DNA of 64,000 bases, from contig JALIHJ010000001.1 in assembly GCA_022984795.1 (NCBI GenBank), positions 310,001-374,000 of the forward strand, given 5' to 3'. The notes under the pieces are model-generated. The model was given only the letters and a program-made list of their open reading frames with translations. It did no database searches and had not been told where the DNA came from. Positions 44,122-53,363 of this stretch are shown one piece after another (position 1 is the first letter of the stretch; each line of letters begins with the position of its first letter). Source of the DNA: Fabrea salina. Lineage: Eukaryota > Ciliophora > Heterotrichea > Heterotrichida > Fabreidae. The position numbers and the translations under genes are program-made.

Positions 44122-45105
44122 TTAGGACTTTTCTTCTTCGTCGTCAATGTCTACGTCCATGCCTTCGTCTTCTTCTTCAAGGTCAGAACCTGGTTTTTTG
44201 CTTGCACTCATAGTTTTAATAAGGTCTTCAAGTTCCAAGTCGTCTTCGTCTCCTAAGAAGTGGGGTTGTTCCTTAACTACTAAGTTGCCTCCTCTAGACT
44301 TGATTTCTTCCATGATTTTGCGCAACACGTTGTTTGCCAGCAGCATGCCCTGGTTCCTATCTACTGCAGTAATGAGCATTACGTACAGCGGAGAAGCTAT
44401 TAAGCGAATGCTCACTTGTATCTTTTCTGTGGCAAGTGCTGTTGCTGCTAAAAGTGAGTCTTTGATAGCTTGGACTCCGTCGAACTCAAAACAAGTAACA
44501 GAAAAGTCACTTCGGATTTTGATTGGTTTGGGCGACAAACGCACACGAATCACGTGCAGCAAGGACTCCCTTACCTCTGTAGAAACATCTAGTCCCTCTA
44601 GCACGGAGTCTGGGTCTGTGACTGCTATTCTAAAGGCATCGTAGGGGTGCGGGTACTTGTTGTACAGCGGCCATGCAATGGTTTCGTACAACTGTTCTAT
44701 GTCTGTCTTGGTTGTCTGGGCAACGTGCCTGAGGATACTGTGGACGTCTTTGGACTTCTTGTACCTGTTTTCGCACTCAGCAAGCTCGTCAGGCGCCACT
44801 CGTTTTTTGCTTAAGTCGATGTACCCTTTGTTTTCGTCAACACGCAGCACAACAACAATTTCCTTGCGGCCTACTCGAGTGAGTTTGGAAACACTCCTGA
44901 TTCTTTTCCGAGAAAGTTCAGAAAGCATAATCATTCCCTCTATGTTGTTGTATTCAAGCAGCATCACGTAAGCACCTATTGCAGTTATGTGCTTTATCTC
45001 CACCATAACCAGTTCGTCTACACTAGGGTACTTTTGTCTGTAAAATCTGCAGTCCAAGTTCACGTCTGGCTGGTTTTTTTGTTTTTGGTCCGCTTCAGGT
45101 TCCAT
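44122..45105 (-). CDS. EIF2S1: Translation initiation factor eIF2 alpha
   Basis: 327 residues with an S1 domain, helical domain and alpha-beta C-terminal domain. EYNNIEGMIMLSELSRKRIRS holds the regulatory Ser (human Ser51) at residue 65, and KGYIDLSKKRV follows as in other eukaryotes. An acidic tail ends the protein (DDEEEKS). It binds initiator tRNA in eIF2. The conserved Ser means stress kinases of the GCN2/PERK type could act on it. Confidence 0.97.
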   Translation of the reverse strand: MEPEADQKQKNQPDVNLDCRFYRQKYPSVDELVMVEIKHITAIGAYVMLLEYNNIEGMIMLSELSRKRIRSVSKLTRVGRKEIVVVLRVDENKGYIDLSKKRVAPDELAECENRYKKSKDVHSILRHVAQTTKTDIEQLYETIAWPLYNKYPHPYDAFRIAVTDPDSVLEGLDVSTEVRESLLHVIRVRLSPKPIKIRSDFSVTCFEFDGVQAIKDSLLAATALATEKIQVSIRLIASPLYVMLITAVDRNQGMLLANNVLRKIMEEIKSRGGNLVVKEQPHFLGDEDDLELEDLIKTMSASKKPGSDLEEEDEGMDVDIDDEEEKS

Positions 45106-45138
45106 TTATAGTTTTCGAGTCATAAACTACTCAGGTAA

Positions 45139-47850
45139 ATGGAGAGTAAAGTTGGCCCAAAGATTCCAAAACTAGATAGTCTCAGAAACAAGCTAGAAAA
45201 CTCCACGAGCCAGGGACACTTAAGTTTGCCCAAAATCAAAGTTAACAGGTCCAGCAAAAACACCCCCAGGATCTCCAGGGACGTATCACATGTGTTGGAC
45301 CAAACCCAAAGAATGGCAAGTCAAAGGGACTTTGAAATGACTAGTTTAAAGTCTGTGCTTAACCTACAAAACGTTCCTGAAGAATCCGGACTGCCTGTGG
45401 ACTTAAACGAACTCCAAATGGACTTTAACTTGAACTTGCAAGAAAGGTTTGTGGAGCATCTTAAAAAACTCAAACTGAAGAACCTTAAAAAACACAAACT
45501 CAGTTACGAAAAAGCCCACGAAGAAGGAATGTACTTGTTCAAAGACAACTCAGGATTGGTTGCTCAAAGGGTTTCTGAGATCTACGAAGAATCCTCTGAA
45601 AACGCCCACAAGCGTTCTTGTTCCTACAGAATTCCTGAAAGGGTTCTTGCCCCTTCTGGCAGACGTGAAGCAGAACTGCTCAACGAGTGGCTGTCCTACA
45701 TGGTTGGTACTCACGTAACCAAAGCTTCCAACAAAACTCAGGAACAAAGAATTCGGGTTTCCCAACTAATTTACACCTTGGCTTTTCGTGAAGTAGTCAG
45801 GCAAGTAAGTGTGCACTGCACTGAAAGGGGAGCACTTCTCAAAAAGTTGTGGAACTCCCAAATTGAAACCTATTGCCAGCACGAAGACCAAACCCTGCAC
45901 AAAGTTTCCCAATTAAAAAAGAAGTGCAAGGACAAAGCCAATCAGCATGCACTTAAGCTCCAAGGAACTATTGCAAACCTCACTGAAAAGTCAAGCAACC
46001 TCCAGTCCATTCTTGAAACCAAAAACAACCAAATTACTGAACTAGAAAACACCCTTACTAGCAAGCAAAAGGAAATACAAAACTTAAGGTTGCGACTGGA
46101 CAACTTAAACGACTTAGTTGACTCCCTGAACCAAAGAATTGGCTCTGAAAAACAAACAAAAGCCTCTCAAACACAAGAAAAACTGCAACATGAGTCCACT
46201 CAAACTTTCCTGACTGTACTGCATGGGTCCACACAAACACCCCCAAGTAGTTACACAAAGCACTTGTTTAAGTTGCTGGTAGGAATCTTTGCAATAAAAC
46301 AAAGCAGCAAACTATCCATTTCAAACGAAGACTTCACTCAATTAATGAAGGATCAGCATTTGTGTAAAGAGCAGCAAACTTTAATTCAAAATAAAAACGA
46401 GATACAAACCCCAGTGTTCACATTTAATATTCAAAAGCAACCTACTCCTAGTTTTTTTAGTCTAGACTTTTTAGAACCCATCAAAGTTAACTCCACAGTA
46501 CAAACTGACCCTAAAAAAAAATTTACCACCAAAAAAACCCAAACCAACAACAAACAAAATGTTGTTGAAAAGTCTAACTCTAGAAGTAACTCCAAAAGGC
46601 AAACCCCTTCACATGGACACTTACTAGAAGTTCCCAGCACTGCTTCTATGGATGCTTCTGAAGACCAAAAACTAGGAAGCTTCTACAGAAACATTTCAGA
46701 ACTTAAATACCAAATTGAAAATGCTTGCAATGAAGATTCTTCTAAAGATATTTCTAAAAGAGCACATAAAGTGTATTCACTTATTGAAAATCTGTATCCT
46801 TTGTATAAAACGAGTCAACCAAATCCATCAGTTAGTAATGCTAGAACTCAGACTGAGGACTGCACTGCTCAACAGAGTCCTTCTATTAGCTTAAAAAGCA
46901 AGTCCAAAAAACTCCTTGAAAAAACCGACAAACTCCAGTCTACAGATATCCAGGAGTTCAAACTAGGCCAGATTCAAAAAAAGACACCTAAAAATAATAG
47001 TGCTGAGAGACTCCTAAATGAGGTCATGACTGAAATCCCAGTTGCAAAACCCCACCTTTCCTTGAAATCATTAATTAAAATCATTGACAGCGTGCACTCT
47101 AGAAAAATAACACTTTGTCGGGAAAACAAGAACTACCTTAAGCAAGAAGCCTTCAGTGTTTTATACGAAGCACTAATGAACAACTATGGCCTCAAAAGTG
47201 TAGCTGAAAAGAAGTTTAAGGAGGTAGTTAAGTCAGTTAGTTACTTTTCCAAAACCAATTCGCAGATAAACAACTTTTGGGAGTTCCTGCAAGTCAAAGA
47301 AGGACTTGAAGACTGGAACTTTTACCTAAAAATGGTTGAGTACTTAACTTACTTAAGAGTAGGCAGTTTGGGGTTCAACGAAGAAATACCAATCCACCAA
47401 TCCGTTCCTTACGAAGTAGTTACTAACCTTGCAAACATTCTGTTCCAAAACAAGTTAAGTCAAGCAAAGTTTGAAGAGATGCTTAATGAGTTGGACAAAC
47501 TCAAAGTTGAAAGCAAAGCTAAGAACCCAAAGAAACAAGATAACTCCTACGTAGACTCTGACGAAATGTTTTTAGTTATGTTGGAGTACCAGAAAACCCT
47601 GGAAGTTGTTTTGAAAGTGTTTCTTGAAGAAAAGTCACTGCTCCAAAGCACAACTTTGACTCTTGAAGAGTTCACAAACTTACTGAGTGGACTAGGAAAC
47701 TCCCAGGAAGCTGAACAAGCTTTTGAAGCACGTTGTGTTTCTTCAGAAGACACTGAATCCAATGAGATCCCTTTGAGAGGAGCACTGGCCTACTGTGTAG
47801 AAAGAAACCTGGCTAACTTGCCTTTGCTGTGTAATAAATACTTAAACTAA
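45139..47850 (+). CDS. AXDND1-like axonemal dynein light-chain domain protein
   Basis: 903 residues. Residues about 170-270 (RISQ-type block RVSQLIYTLAFREVVRQVSVHC, TERGALLKKLWNSQIETY) match the axonemal dynein light chain (p28/DNALI1) domain. Human AXDND1 has this domain in a similarly long protein. Coiled coil follows to about 340. Six T-Q-T-like sites (near 344, 353, 364, 454, 466, 569) fit the LC8 dynein light-chain docking motif. The C-terminal third is helical and unassigned. The TAA stop is immediately followed by the ATG of RRP41. Confidence 0.68.
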   Translation: MESKVGPKIPKLDSLRNKLENSTSQGHLSLPKIKVNRSSKNTPRISRDVSHVLDQTQRMASQRDFEMTSLKSVLNLQNVPEESGLPVDLNELQMDFNLNLQERFVEHLKKLKLKNLKKHKLSYEKAHEEGMYLFKDNSGLVAQRVSEIYEESSENAHKRSCSYRIPERVLAPSGRREAELLNEWLSYMVGTHVTKASNKTQEQRIRVSQLIYTLAFREVVRQVSVHCTERGALLKKLWNSQIETYCQHEDQTLHKVSQLKKKCKDKANQHALKLQGTIANLTEKSSNLQSILETKNNQITELENTLTSKQKEIQNLRLRLDNLNDLVDSLNQRIGSEKQTKASQTQEKLQHESTQTFLTVLHGSTQTPPSSYTKHLFKLLVGIFAIKQSSKLSISNEDFTQLMKDQHLCKEQQTLIQNKNEIQTPVFTFNIQKQPTPSFFSLDFLEPIKVNSTVQTDPKKKFTTKKTQTNNKQNVVEKSNSRSNSKRQTPSHGHLLEVPSTASMDASEDQKLGSFYRNISELKYQIENACNEDSSKDISKRAHKVYSLIENLYPLYKTSQPNPSVSNARTQTEDCTAQQSPSISLKSKSKKLLEKTDKLQSTDIQEFKLGQIQKKTPKNNSAERLLNEVMTEIPVAKPHLSLKSLIKIIDSVHSRKITLCRENKNYLKQEAFSVLYEALMNNYGLKSVAEKKFKEVVKSVSYFSKTNSQINNFWEFLQVKEGLEDWNFYLKMVEYLTYLRVGSLGFNEEIPIHQSVPYEVVTNLANILFQNKLSQAKFEEMLNELDKLKVESKAKNPKKQDNSYVDSDEMFLVMLEYQKTLEVVLKVFLEEKSLLQSTTLTLEEFTNLLSGLGNSQEAEQAFEARCVSSEDTESNEIPLRGALAYCVERNLANLPLLCNKYLN

Positions 47851-48564
47851 ATGGAAGAAATTCTTTTGTACGGACTGAGACAAGACGGAAGGAGAGTAGG
47901 AGAACTCAGAGACATCGCCATTGACTTCGGAGTAGTGGACGCAGATGGATCTGCTAGTTTCAAAATAGGCAACACACACGTAGTAGCGTTTGTGCACGGT
48001 CCCCAACAAGCTAAGAAGGAAAAAGACCTAGGACAGATTTTTTGTTACTTCACTACTGCTCACTTCGCTGCCATTGGTGAACGACGCAGAGCTACAAGAG
48101 GCGACAAGAAGTCAGCAGAGTTCGAAAGCAACGTAAAAGGAATGTTCGAGTCCTGCGTGCTCAAAGAAAACATTCCCCACTCAGACATAGAAGTCCACAT
48201 AGTTGTGCTGCAGGACGACGGAAGTGTAGAAAGTGCTTCTATAAACGCAGTGAGTCTAGCTTTAGTGGACGCAGGAGTGCCTATGAAGGAAATGATTGTT
48301 TCTTGCAGTTCGGGGTACTTTAAAAACACTCCTTTGCTTGACTTAACACATGCCGAAAGTTCCAGTTTCAGCGTCATATCTGAGTTTAGAGTAGCTGTGC
48401 TGAGCAGAAGCCAAAGTTTAGCTTACGTAAACTACGACGACATAGGCGGACACAAGTTGACTCCAGAAGTAGTCAGGGAAGTCACAGAGATTGCAGTGGA
48501 GGGGTGCAAGTCAATACATTTCCTCATGAGACAAAAGTTACTTCAGTTTTACCAACAAATTTAA
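47851..48564 (+). CDS. EXOSC4: Exosome subunit RRP41
   Basis: 237 residues of the RNase PH fold: GLRQDGRRVGELRDIAIDFGV, ADGSASFKIGNTHVVAFVHGPQ, GERRRATRGDKKS, then VLQDDGSVESASINAVSLALVDAGVPM. This is RRP41 of the exosome ring, which degrades and trims RNA 3' ends in nucleus and cytoplasm. In most eukaryotes the ring is inactive. Its ATG touches the previous gene's stop (0 bp), so its promoter must be inside that gene or the two share a transcript. Confidence 0.95.
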   Translation: MEEILLYGLRQDGRRVGELRDIAIDFGVVDADGSASFKIGNTHVVAFVHGPQQAKKEKDLGQIFCYFTTAHFAAIGERRRATRGDKKSAEFESNVKGMFESCVLKENIPHSDIEVHIVVLQDDGSVESASINAVSLALVDAGVPMKEMIVSCSSGYFKNTPLLDLTHAESSSFSVISEFRVAVLSRSQSLAYVNYDDIGGHKLTPEVVREVTEIAVEGCKSIHFLMRQKLLQFYQQI

Positions 48565-48565
48565 A

Positions 48566-48916
48566 CTAATGAATCTCTCCTCTGCCGTTCAGGGTTATTG
48601 AATCGTGATCTCTGGAGTCGTGCCCTCCGGACTCTTGGTTTTCCGATTCTAGTTGTTCTGCTTTGTTTTTAGCTTTAAAAGTTCTTCTCAAGCACTCCAA
48701 GTCGCAGCACTCGTTGCTTCCTCTTGTTTGGAAGTACACAAACAGCAACAAACCTGCAAACACCAGAGAAATCGCTACTACTAAAGTCAGTGCGTACTTT
48801 TCGCTGCATTCCTCTTCAGTTCCACAACTTACAGATTCAATGCAGCAGTAAGTGCAATTCTTGCAGTCAAACTCCTCTTCAGAATCTTCTTGCAAAAACC
48901 TTTTTAAATAGTCCAT
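48566..48916 (-). CDS. Cys-rich single-TM protein, 116 aa
   Basis: From ATG 48916 (MDYLKRFLQEDSEEEF); the longer frame overlaps the divergent gene. A Cys cluster (DCKNCTYCC, SCGTEEEC) precedes one TM helix (ALTLVVAISLVFAGLLLFVYF). A second juxtamembrane cluster (NECCDLEC) and a hydrophilic tail follow. No signal peptide. The second cluster could be palmitoylated. The family is unknown. Only 6 bp lie between its ATG and the divergent one. Confidence 0.6.
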   Translation of the reverse strand: MDYLKRFLQEDSEEEFDCKNCTYCCIESVSCGTEEECSEKYALTLVVAISLVFAGLLLFVYFQTRGSNECCDLECLRRTFKAKNKAEQLESENQESGGHDSRDHDSITLNGRGEIH

Positions 48917-48922
48917 TATTAT
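48917..48922. promoter_or_regulatory. 6-bp gap between divergent start codons
   Basis: CAT-TATTAT-ATG. The hexamer supplies ATAATA before the minus ATG and TATTAT before the plus ATG. Confidence 0.4.
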
Positions 48923-50608
48923 ATGGGCAAGCAACAAGAACTGCTGCACCACCTGGACCACCTTGACTTCCACAACCCCCAGTGTGCATTCCAACTAACT
49001 GAGTTTGTAACTTCCAACCTAAGTAGCCTTTTGTCAGAGCAAAAAGAACTCAAAGACTCAATAGTTCCTGTAATACTTGCTATTCCTGACAAACTATGCA
49101 ACTTCTACCAGTTTGAGGTAATTCCCTCCTCTAAGTTCTTTTTAGAGGTGGTTTCTGGTCTGCTCCAATTAGACTCTAGTCTTTTCACTCAAGCCAAAAC
49201 TATAGTGGATAAAATTTTGGTAAGGGGGAAAGTCCATGCTTTTGTTTCTGCTCTTAAAACTGCAGAAGCCAACCACTTCACTCAGTCTCTGCTCATTCAA
49301 GTAACTCCTGTTTCTACTTTGTTGTTTTGTATGTTTAGGGAACTCTCAGTTCACAAGTTCACAGAATGCCTTCCTGAGCTGTTTGAGACTCAAAAAATAT
49401 ACCTTACTTCCCAGTTGCCTTTTAAGAACCACCCTTTGGATCTTGCTGCAAAATACACAGCTATCATCAAGCACTACTCTTTGCAAAACTTAGCCTGTTC
49501 ACAAATCACTAAGCAGTGGAGCCACCCTGGGTTTCTTAAGTATTCTTTTTGTGACAAATGTAAGTGCCAGTTAGTTATTTGTGAAGTCTTAAAAGACTTA
49601 GTAGAGTTCTCCACTGACCAAGAAACCAAAGAAAGAGTCATGAACGGAATAAGGGAACGTCTTGAGTCTGGAGAGACTCAACAAAGAGGAATGGACCTAG
49701 CTCAGCAACTGCTAGGTGAAGTCCATGAAGAAACTCCACAAGAAACTACACAGGAAACTTCTGAAACCTTTACCCCTTACTTGGAAGAACTGGTCAGGAG
49801 TCTGCAGAGTTCTGAAAAATCACGCTTTCTCAACGCCTGGAACTGTCTTAACAAAGTACTTTTAGAAGACCTTGAAGAGCTAGACTTGCTCTTCAGTGAA
49901 CTCAGTGACCTTGTTTTTAAGCTTCCTAATGCCTTCCAAGTAGACCACTTTGAGGAACACAGACTTGAAAGTTTAAGCACTCTGGGGTACTTGAGACCCA
50001 AACTCATGCTAGAAACTCTCCAAAACAGACTCCAAGAAGGTTCAGCAGGAACTCAACTTTTAGCCATTGAAGTCACTAGAGAAGTAGCTAGGAAACTAGC
50101 AAACCCGCCCACTGTTCAAGTGCCTAGAAGTGCTGTTAAGCAAAGACTCCACGCTAAAACAAGGTACTTCAGTAGTTTTAAGCCAAAAAACACGATGGAG
50201 GTTCCTAACAAGTTTTACCCGGTTTTTGAAGACTACTCTGCTTTGATTATCAAGAACACCTTACCGGAGAGCCATTTCATGGTAAAAGCCAAAGCAATCT
50301 ACGTGCTGAGTGAGTTAGTTAACTACGCAGGGGCCTCCAGAAGTGTTCAAATAGTTAGACAGTGCGTTTACATGTTGAGGTACCTTGTGAAGCCTAACTT
50401 AGTTTCTGGGAAAAAAGAAGTAGTGGAGGCTTGTTTAATACTTCTGTCCAAAATCTGTGATAAACTAGAAGACACCGAAGACTATCCAAGCATCTGTAAT
50501 GACTTAGAAGAAACCATGCAGTCAGTGCACACTCTGCCACAAGACTACCAGGAGTTTGCAAACAAGTGTTTGTTTAAGCTGTTGTCTCTCCAATCGTTAG
50601 TTAATTAG
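48923..50608 (+). CDS. Helical-repeat protein of unknown function, 561 aa
   Basis: Almost all alpha-helical and HEAT-like, without TM. The C-terminal part (VKAKAIYVLSELVNYAGASRSV, EACLILLSKICDKLED) looks like helical pairs. CDKCKC in the middle could bind metal but lacks a second pair. It might be a scaffold or transport factor; I cannot name a family. The TAG stop lies inside the convergent TSG101 gene (12-bp overlap). Confidence 0.6.
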   Translation: MGKQQELLHHLDHLDFHNPQCAFQLTEFVTSNLSSLLSEQKELKDSIVPVILAIPDKLCNFYQFEVIPSSKFFLEVVSGLLQLDSSLFTQAKTIVDKILVRGKVHAFVSALKTAEANHFTQSLLIQVTPVSTLLFCMFRELSVHKFTECLPELFETQKIYLTSQLPFKNHPLDLAAKYTAIIKHYSLQNLACSQITKQWSHPGFLKYSFCDKCKCQLVICEVLKDLVEFSTDQETKERVMNGIRERLESGETQQRGMDLAQQLLGEVHEETPQETTQETSETFTPYLEELVRSLQSSEKSRFLNAWNCLNKVLLEDLEELDLLFSELSDLVFKLPNAFQVDHFEEHRLESLSTLGYLRPKLMLETLQNRLQEGSAGTQLLAIEVTREVARKLANPPTVQVPRSAVKQRLHAKTRYFSSFKPKNTMEVPNKFYPVFEDYSALIIKNTLPESHFMVKAKAIYVLSELVNYAGASRSVQIVRQCVYMLRYLVKPNLVSGKKEVVEACLILLSKICDKLEDTEDYPSICNDLEETMQSVHTLPQDYQEFANKCLFKLLSLQSLVN

Positions 50609-51613
50609 ATTTCCTACATGGGCAACTTTGTCCATCAGACGAAGTTTCATGAACTGTTGGTTAGAAATGGTTTTTATTTGTTTTTGCATTTCATTCGTAG
50701 AAATCAACTCTTCGTTGTAGGCCTTAACTACATGGCCTATGATTTCCTCGTAGGCTTCTTCTTCTGCCTTGAGTTTCATGTACTGCTTCAGGTAGGGGTT
50801 TGAAAACTCCAAGTAGTCCTCAGCACGTAAACTTTCGTAGTTAATTTCTTCTGAGTTTTGAATCCAGTTGTTGACTTTTTCCACAGTTATGAGGATTTGG
50901 GACTGTTTGGACTCTGAGTTGTTGAGTTCTTGACTGACTTTTTCTATAGTTTCAGCTATGTACTCCTGGCGCGAGTCCAGGGTTTTTTCTTCTTCCTCAA
51001 GCGACTGAATCTCTGAGTGGAGTTCGCTAACCACCTTGTTGTAGATCTTCTCGAGCTTTTTTCGGTCAAACATAGAACTGGAGGGCTGTGAAAAGCCTCG
51101 AGAAGGCTGATGGAAAGTCTGGGGCTGTGAACCTTGGGTTTGATGGAAGGTTTGGGGCTGTGAGCCTTGGGGGGGTCTTTTGAACACAGGCATCTTTGCT
51201 GAAAAAGCACTTCTCATCTGCTCAACTAGCTGAAAAGTGCTTAAGTTGGGACGCCAGTTCCTAAGCACGTCCAAGGTACAGACTCCGTCTTCCCTCACAA
51301 ATTCTGAGGGTTTTACTACCATATCTTGCGTAGGAGTCACCCAAGCTGTAGGTGAGTAGTGTGGGTAGTGGTTGGGGTAAGTAATTCTGACTGGCACATT
51401 GTAGGTTTGTTGCTTATAGTTAACAGGGATGGTTCCGTCTACTGAAAAAAGGTTGTAAGTGGTTCCTGAAATGTTGAACGGAGTAACTTTGGGAACCAGA
51501 GAAGGAAAGTTTGTGAGCACTTGCTTTATTTCGTTCTTCAAGTACAGTTTGCAGTTTTGTTCGTACTGACAAGTGTTAATTAGGTTATCTGCTACAAGGG
51601 TACTATATGCCAT
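50597..51613 (-). CDS. TSG101: ESCRT-I subunit TSG101/Vps23
   Basis: 338 residues. The N-terminal UEV domain (about 1-145) reads VPVRITYPNHYPHYSPTAWV and VCTLDVLRNWRP, lacking the catalytic Cys of E2 enzymes as expected. A short Pro/Gln linker with a repeated GSQPQTFHQ follows, then coiled coil and the C-terminal steadiness box (EEAYEEIIGHVVKAYNEE to VAHVGNLIN). It binds ubiquitinated cargo for multivesicular-body sorting. Confidence 0.94.
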   Translation of the reverse strand: MAYSTLVADNLINTCQYEQNCKLYLKNEIKQVLTNFPSLVPKVTPFNISGTTYNLFSVDGTIPVNYKQQTYNVPVRITYPNHYPHYSPTAWVTPTQDMVVKPSEFVREDGVCTLDVLRNWRPNLSTFQLVEQMRSAFSAKMPVFKRPPQGSQPQTFHQTQGSQPQTFHQPSRGFSQPSSSMFDRKKLEKIYNKVVSELHSEIQSLEEEEKTLDSRQEYIAETIEKVSQELNNSESKQSQILITVEKVNNWIQNSEEINYESLRAEDYLEFSNPYLKQYMKLKAEEEAYEEIIGHVVKAYNEELISTNEMQKQIKTISNQQFMKLRLMDKVAHVGNLIN

Positions 51614-51637
51614 TTTATTTACTCATTAAATAGATAA

Positions 51638-52378
51638 CTAAGAGTTTTCCTCATTCTTGCAAGCATCTACAGCTGAGTCTGTCATTGAAATAAAGTTTGC
51701 GTCAGTCTTTTCAAGGGTAGGCAAAGTCTTTCTGTTGTTGAAGTCAAACGTAGTCAAACCTTTGAGTCTCAAGTAGATGTGAAACACTAACAAAAAGGTG
51801 TTGAAGTAAAGTGCAATAACACTCATTAAGCCCAGTGCTATCCAAAAGCCAAGAACCAGTTCTCTCTTTACAGATCCGAATTCTAGTGAATCAGAATCGT
51901 AGGCGTAAAACATCAAACAAAGTGTTGTGAGTAACTTTAAGTTGTACACTTCAACACTGAAAAGTAAAAGAATGAACCAGTTGTAGTTTTTAGTTCCCAC
52001 ACAGTTGTTGATCCACTTGCAGTGGTGGTCGTAGCCCAAAACACACTTTTCACAGATACTGCAGTGCTTGGAACTTTCAAACACAAACCGCGAGCAAGTA
52101 GTGCAGTAAGCATTTGAAGGAGGAGAGCAAAAGCTACTTAGTGATTACTCAGTTTCTTTAGGACACAAGTGGTCTACAGGGTTTATCCAAGCACTGAAGA
52201 ACCCAAAAACCAATACACACACCAAAACCAAAGACACTGCTACTAAGTAAGGAAAGTCAAAAGGCGAAGGCACGTAAGGAAAGATTAGAAAATAAACTGA
52301 TGCTATGCTGAAAGCTAAGTAGATGTAAGAAATGTATTGGTGACCTGTGAAAGGACATGAAAACCCATTTTTCTTCAT
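51638..52378 (-). CDS. DHHC palmitoyltransferase, two exons
   Basis: 241 residues after removal of a 15-nt intron (52134-52148), which splits the Cys-rich domain. Start ATG 52378 follows ACTATAAT. Two TM helices come first. The joined zinc-binding Cys-rich domain reads YCTTCSRFVFESSKHC, SICEKCVLGYDHHCKW, INNCVG with the catalytic DHHC at 112-115. Two further TM helices follow. It S-acylates membrane proteins. The gene neighbours several likely lipid-anchored proteins only loosely. Confidence 0.93.
52134..52148 (-). other. 15-nt intron in DHHC gene
   Basis: gtaatcactaagtag on the minus strand, phase 2. Removal joins KET|DFCSPPSNAYC to restore the Cys-rich domain. Confidence 0.92.
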
Positions 52379-52392
52379 ATTATAGTGAGTTA

Positions 52393-53343
52393 TTATAGAA
52401 TAATGGCGTCTATTTGCTTGATGTGAGGACAAACTTGCAAAATCTGCATTTTGTAGTCGGGGTAGTGGTAAATAGGCGACCTTTCTAAGTAAATCTAGCT
52501 AGGAGTTACAGTTTGCAAACTAGGCAGAGAAGCTAAGTGCTGGAGTTCCTGGAAAGACTCTACTTTGTTAGCAGTGAGCCAAAGTTCTTCTAAGTTCTGC
52601 AGGTCTCCTAGGTTTTCTAAGTGAACAACTTTGTTGTCAGACAAGTCAAGCAGTTCCAGGTTTCCTAAGTTTCCCAGGTTTTCTATTTTTTCTATGAAGT
52701 TTTCGTTCAGCAGTAGTTGGTTCAGGTTGCAAAGGTTGTCCAGTCCTTTGATCTGGGAAATCTTGTTAGCTGCCAGCGAAAGAATTTCTAACTGGGAAAA
52801 GTGGTCCAAGTTTTCGATTTCACTTATTCTGTTTTTGCCCAGCCAGAGTTCCCTTAAGTTGGTTAAGTTCTGGAGGTTTTCGATTTTCTAAGTAAAAAGT
52901 ACCCTTAGTTTGTTGGAACCTAGTTCTAGCATTTCCAAACTCACCAAACTTTCTAAGTTTTCGATCTTCCTGATCTTGTTGGAAATCAAGTAGAGTTTTT
53001 TCAGAGAAACTAGTTGGTCCAAGTTTTGTATTTGCTTAATTAAGTTGAATGACAAGTCCAAAATGCGCAGGTGCTGGAAGTGGGACAAGTTCTGGATCTC
53101 TTGGATTTTGTTGTCGTATAAGTCCAGTTCTTCCAACACAGTTAGACTTTCCAAACCCTCAATTCTGGAGATCAAGTTCCTTCTCAAGCACAAAACCTTC
53201 AACTGAGGTGCCATTTCCAAGTTAGCAATAGTTTTAATTCTGGCGTTCATGTAGTTCACTTCCTAAGTGGCAAGTACTTCCATAGAAGCGTCCAGAGGGT
53301 ACTCCTCAGAGCCCAAGACTCCTTCTTGCTGTTCTGGTTCCAT
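52393..53343 (-). CDS. PPP1R7: PP1 regulatory subunit SDS22, four exons
   Basis: 301 residues assembled from four exons with three 15-nt introns (53263-53277, 52888-52902, 52495-52509), all phase 0. About eleven 22-residue SDS22-type leucine-rich repeats are continuous (LKVLCLRRNLISRIEGLESL, LEELDLYDNKIQEIQNLSHF). The LRR cap QTIYLERSPIYHYPDYK ... CPHIKQIDAIIL matches human SDS22 (ETVYLERNPL ... QIDATFVRF). SDS22 binds and matures PP1 catalytic subunits with inhibitor-3. It is the most intron-rich gene I can prove here. Confidence 0.95.
52495..52509 (-). other. 15-nt intron 3 of SDS22
   Basis: gtaactcctagctag, phase 0. Removal joins LQT|IYLERSP and gives the LRR cap. Confidence 0.92.
52888..52902 (-). 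other. 15-nt intron 2 of SDS22
   Basis: gtactttttacttag, phase 0. Removal joins NKLR|KIENLQNL, keeping the 22-residue repeat in register. Confidence 0.94.
53263..53277 (-). other. 15-nt intron 1 of SDS22
   Basis: gtacttgccacttag, phase 0. Removal links the ATG exon (53278-53343) to EVNYMNARIKTI. Confidence 0.9.
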
Positions 53344-53363
53344 TTATTCTGACTGAAAATTGG

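Noticed and set aside
52495-53259. Two independent short LRR genes
   Set aside because: The repeat register continues exactly across the 15-nt introns, giving one SDS22.
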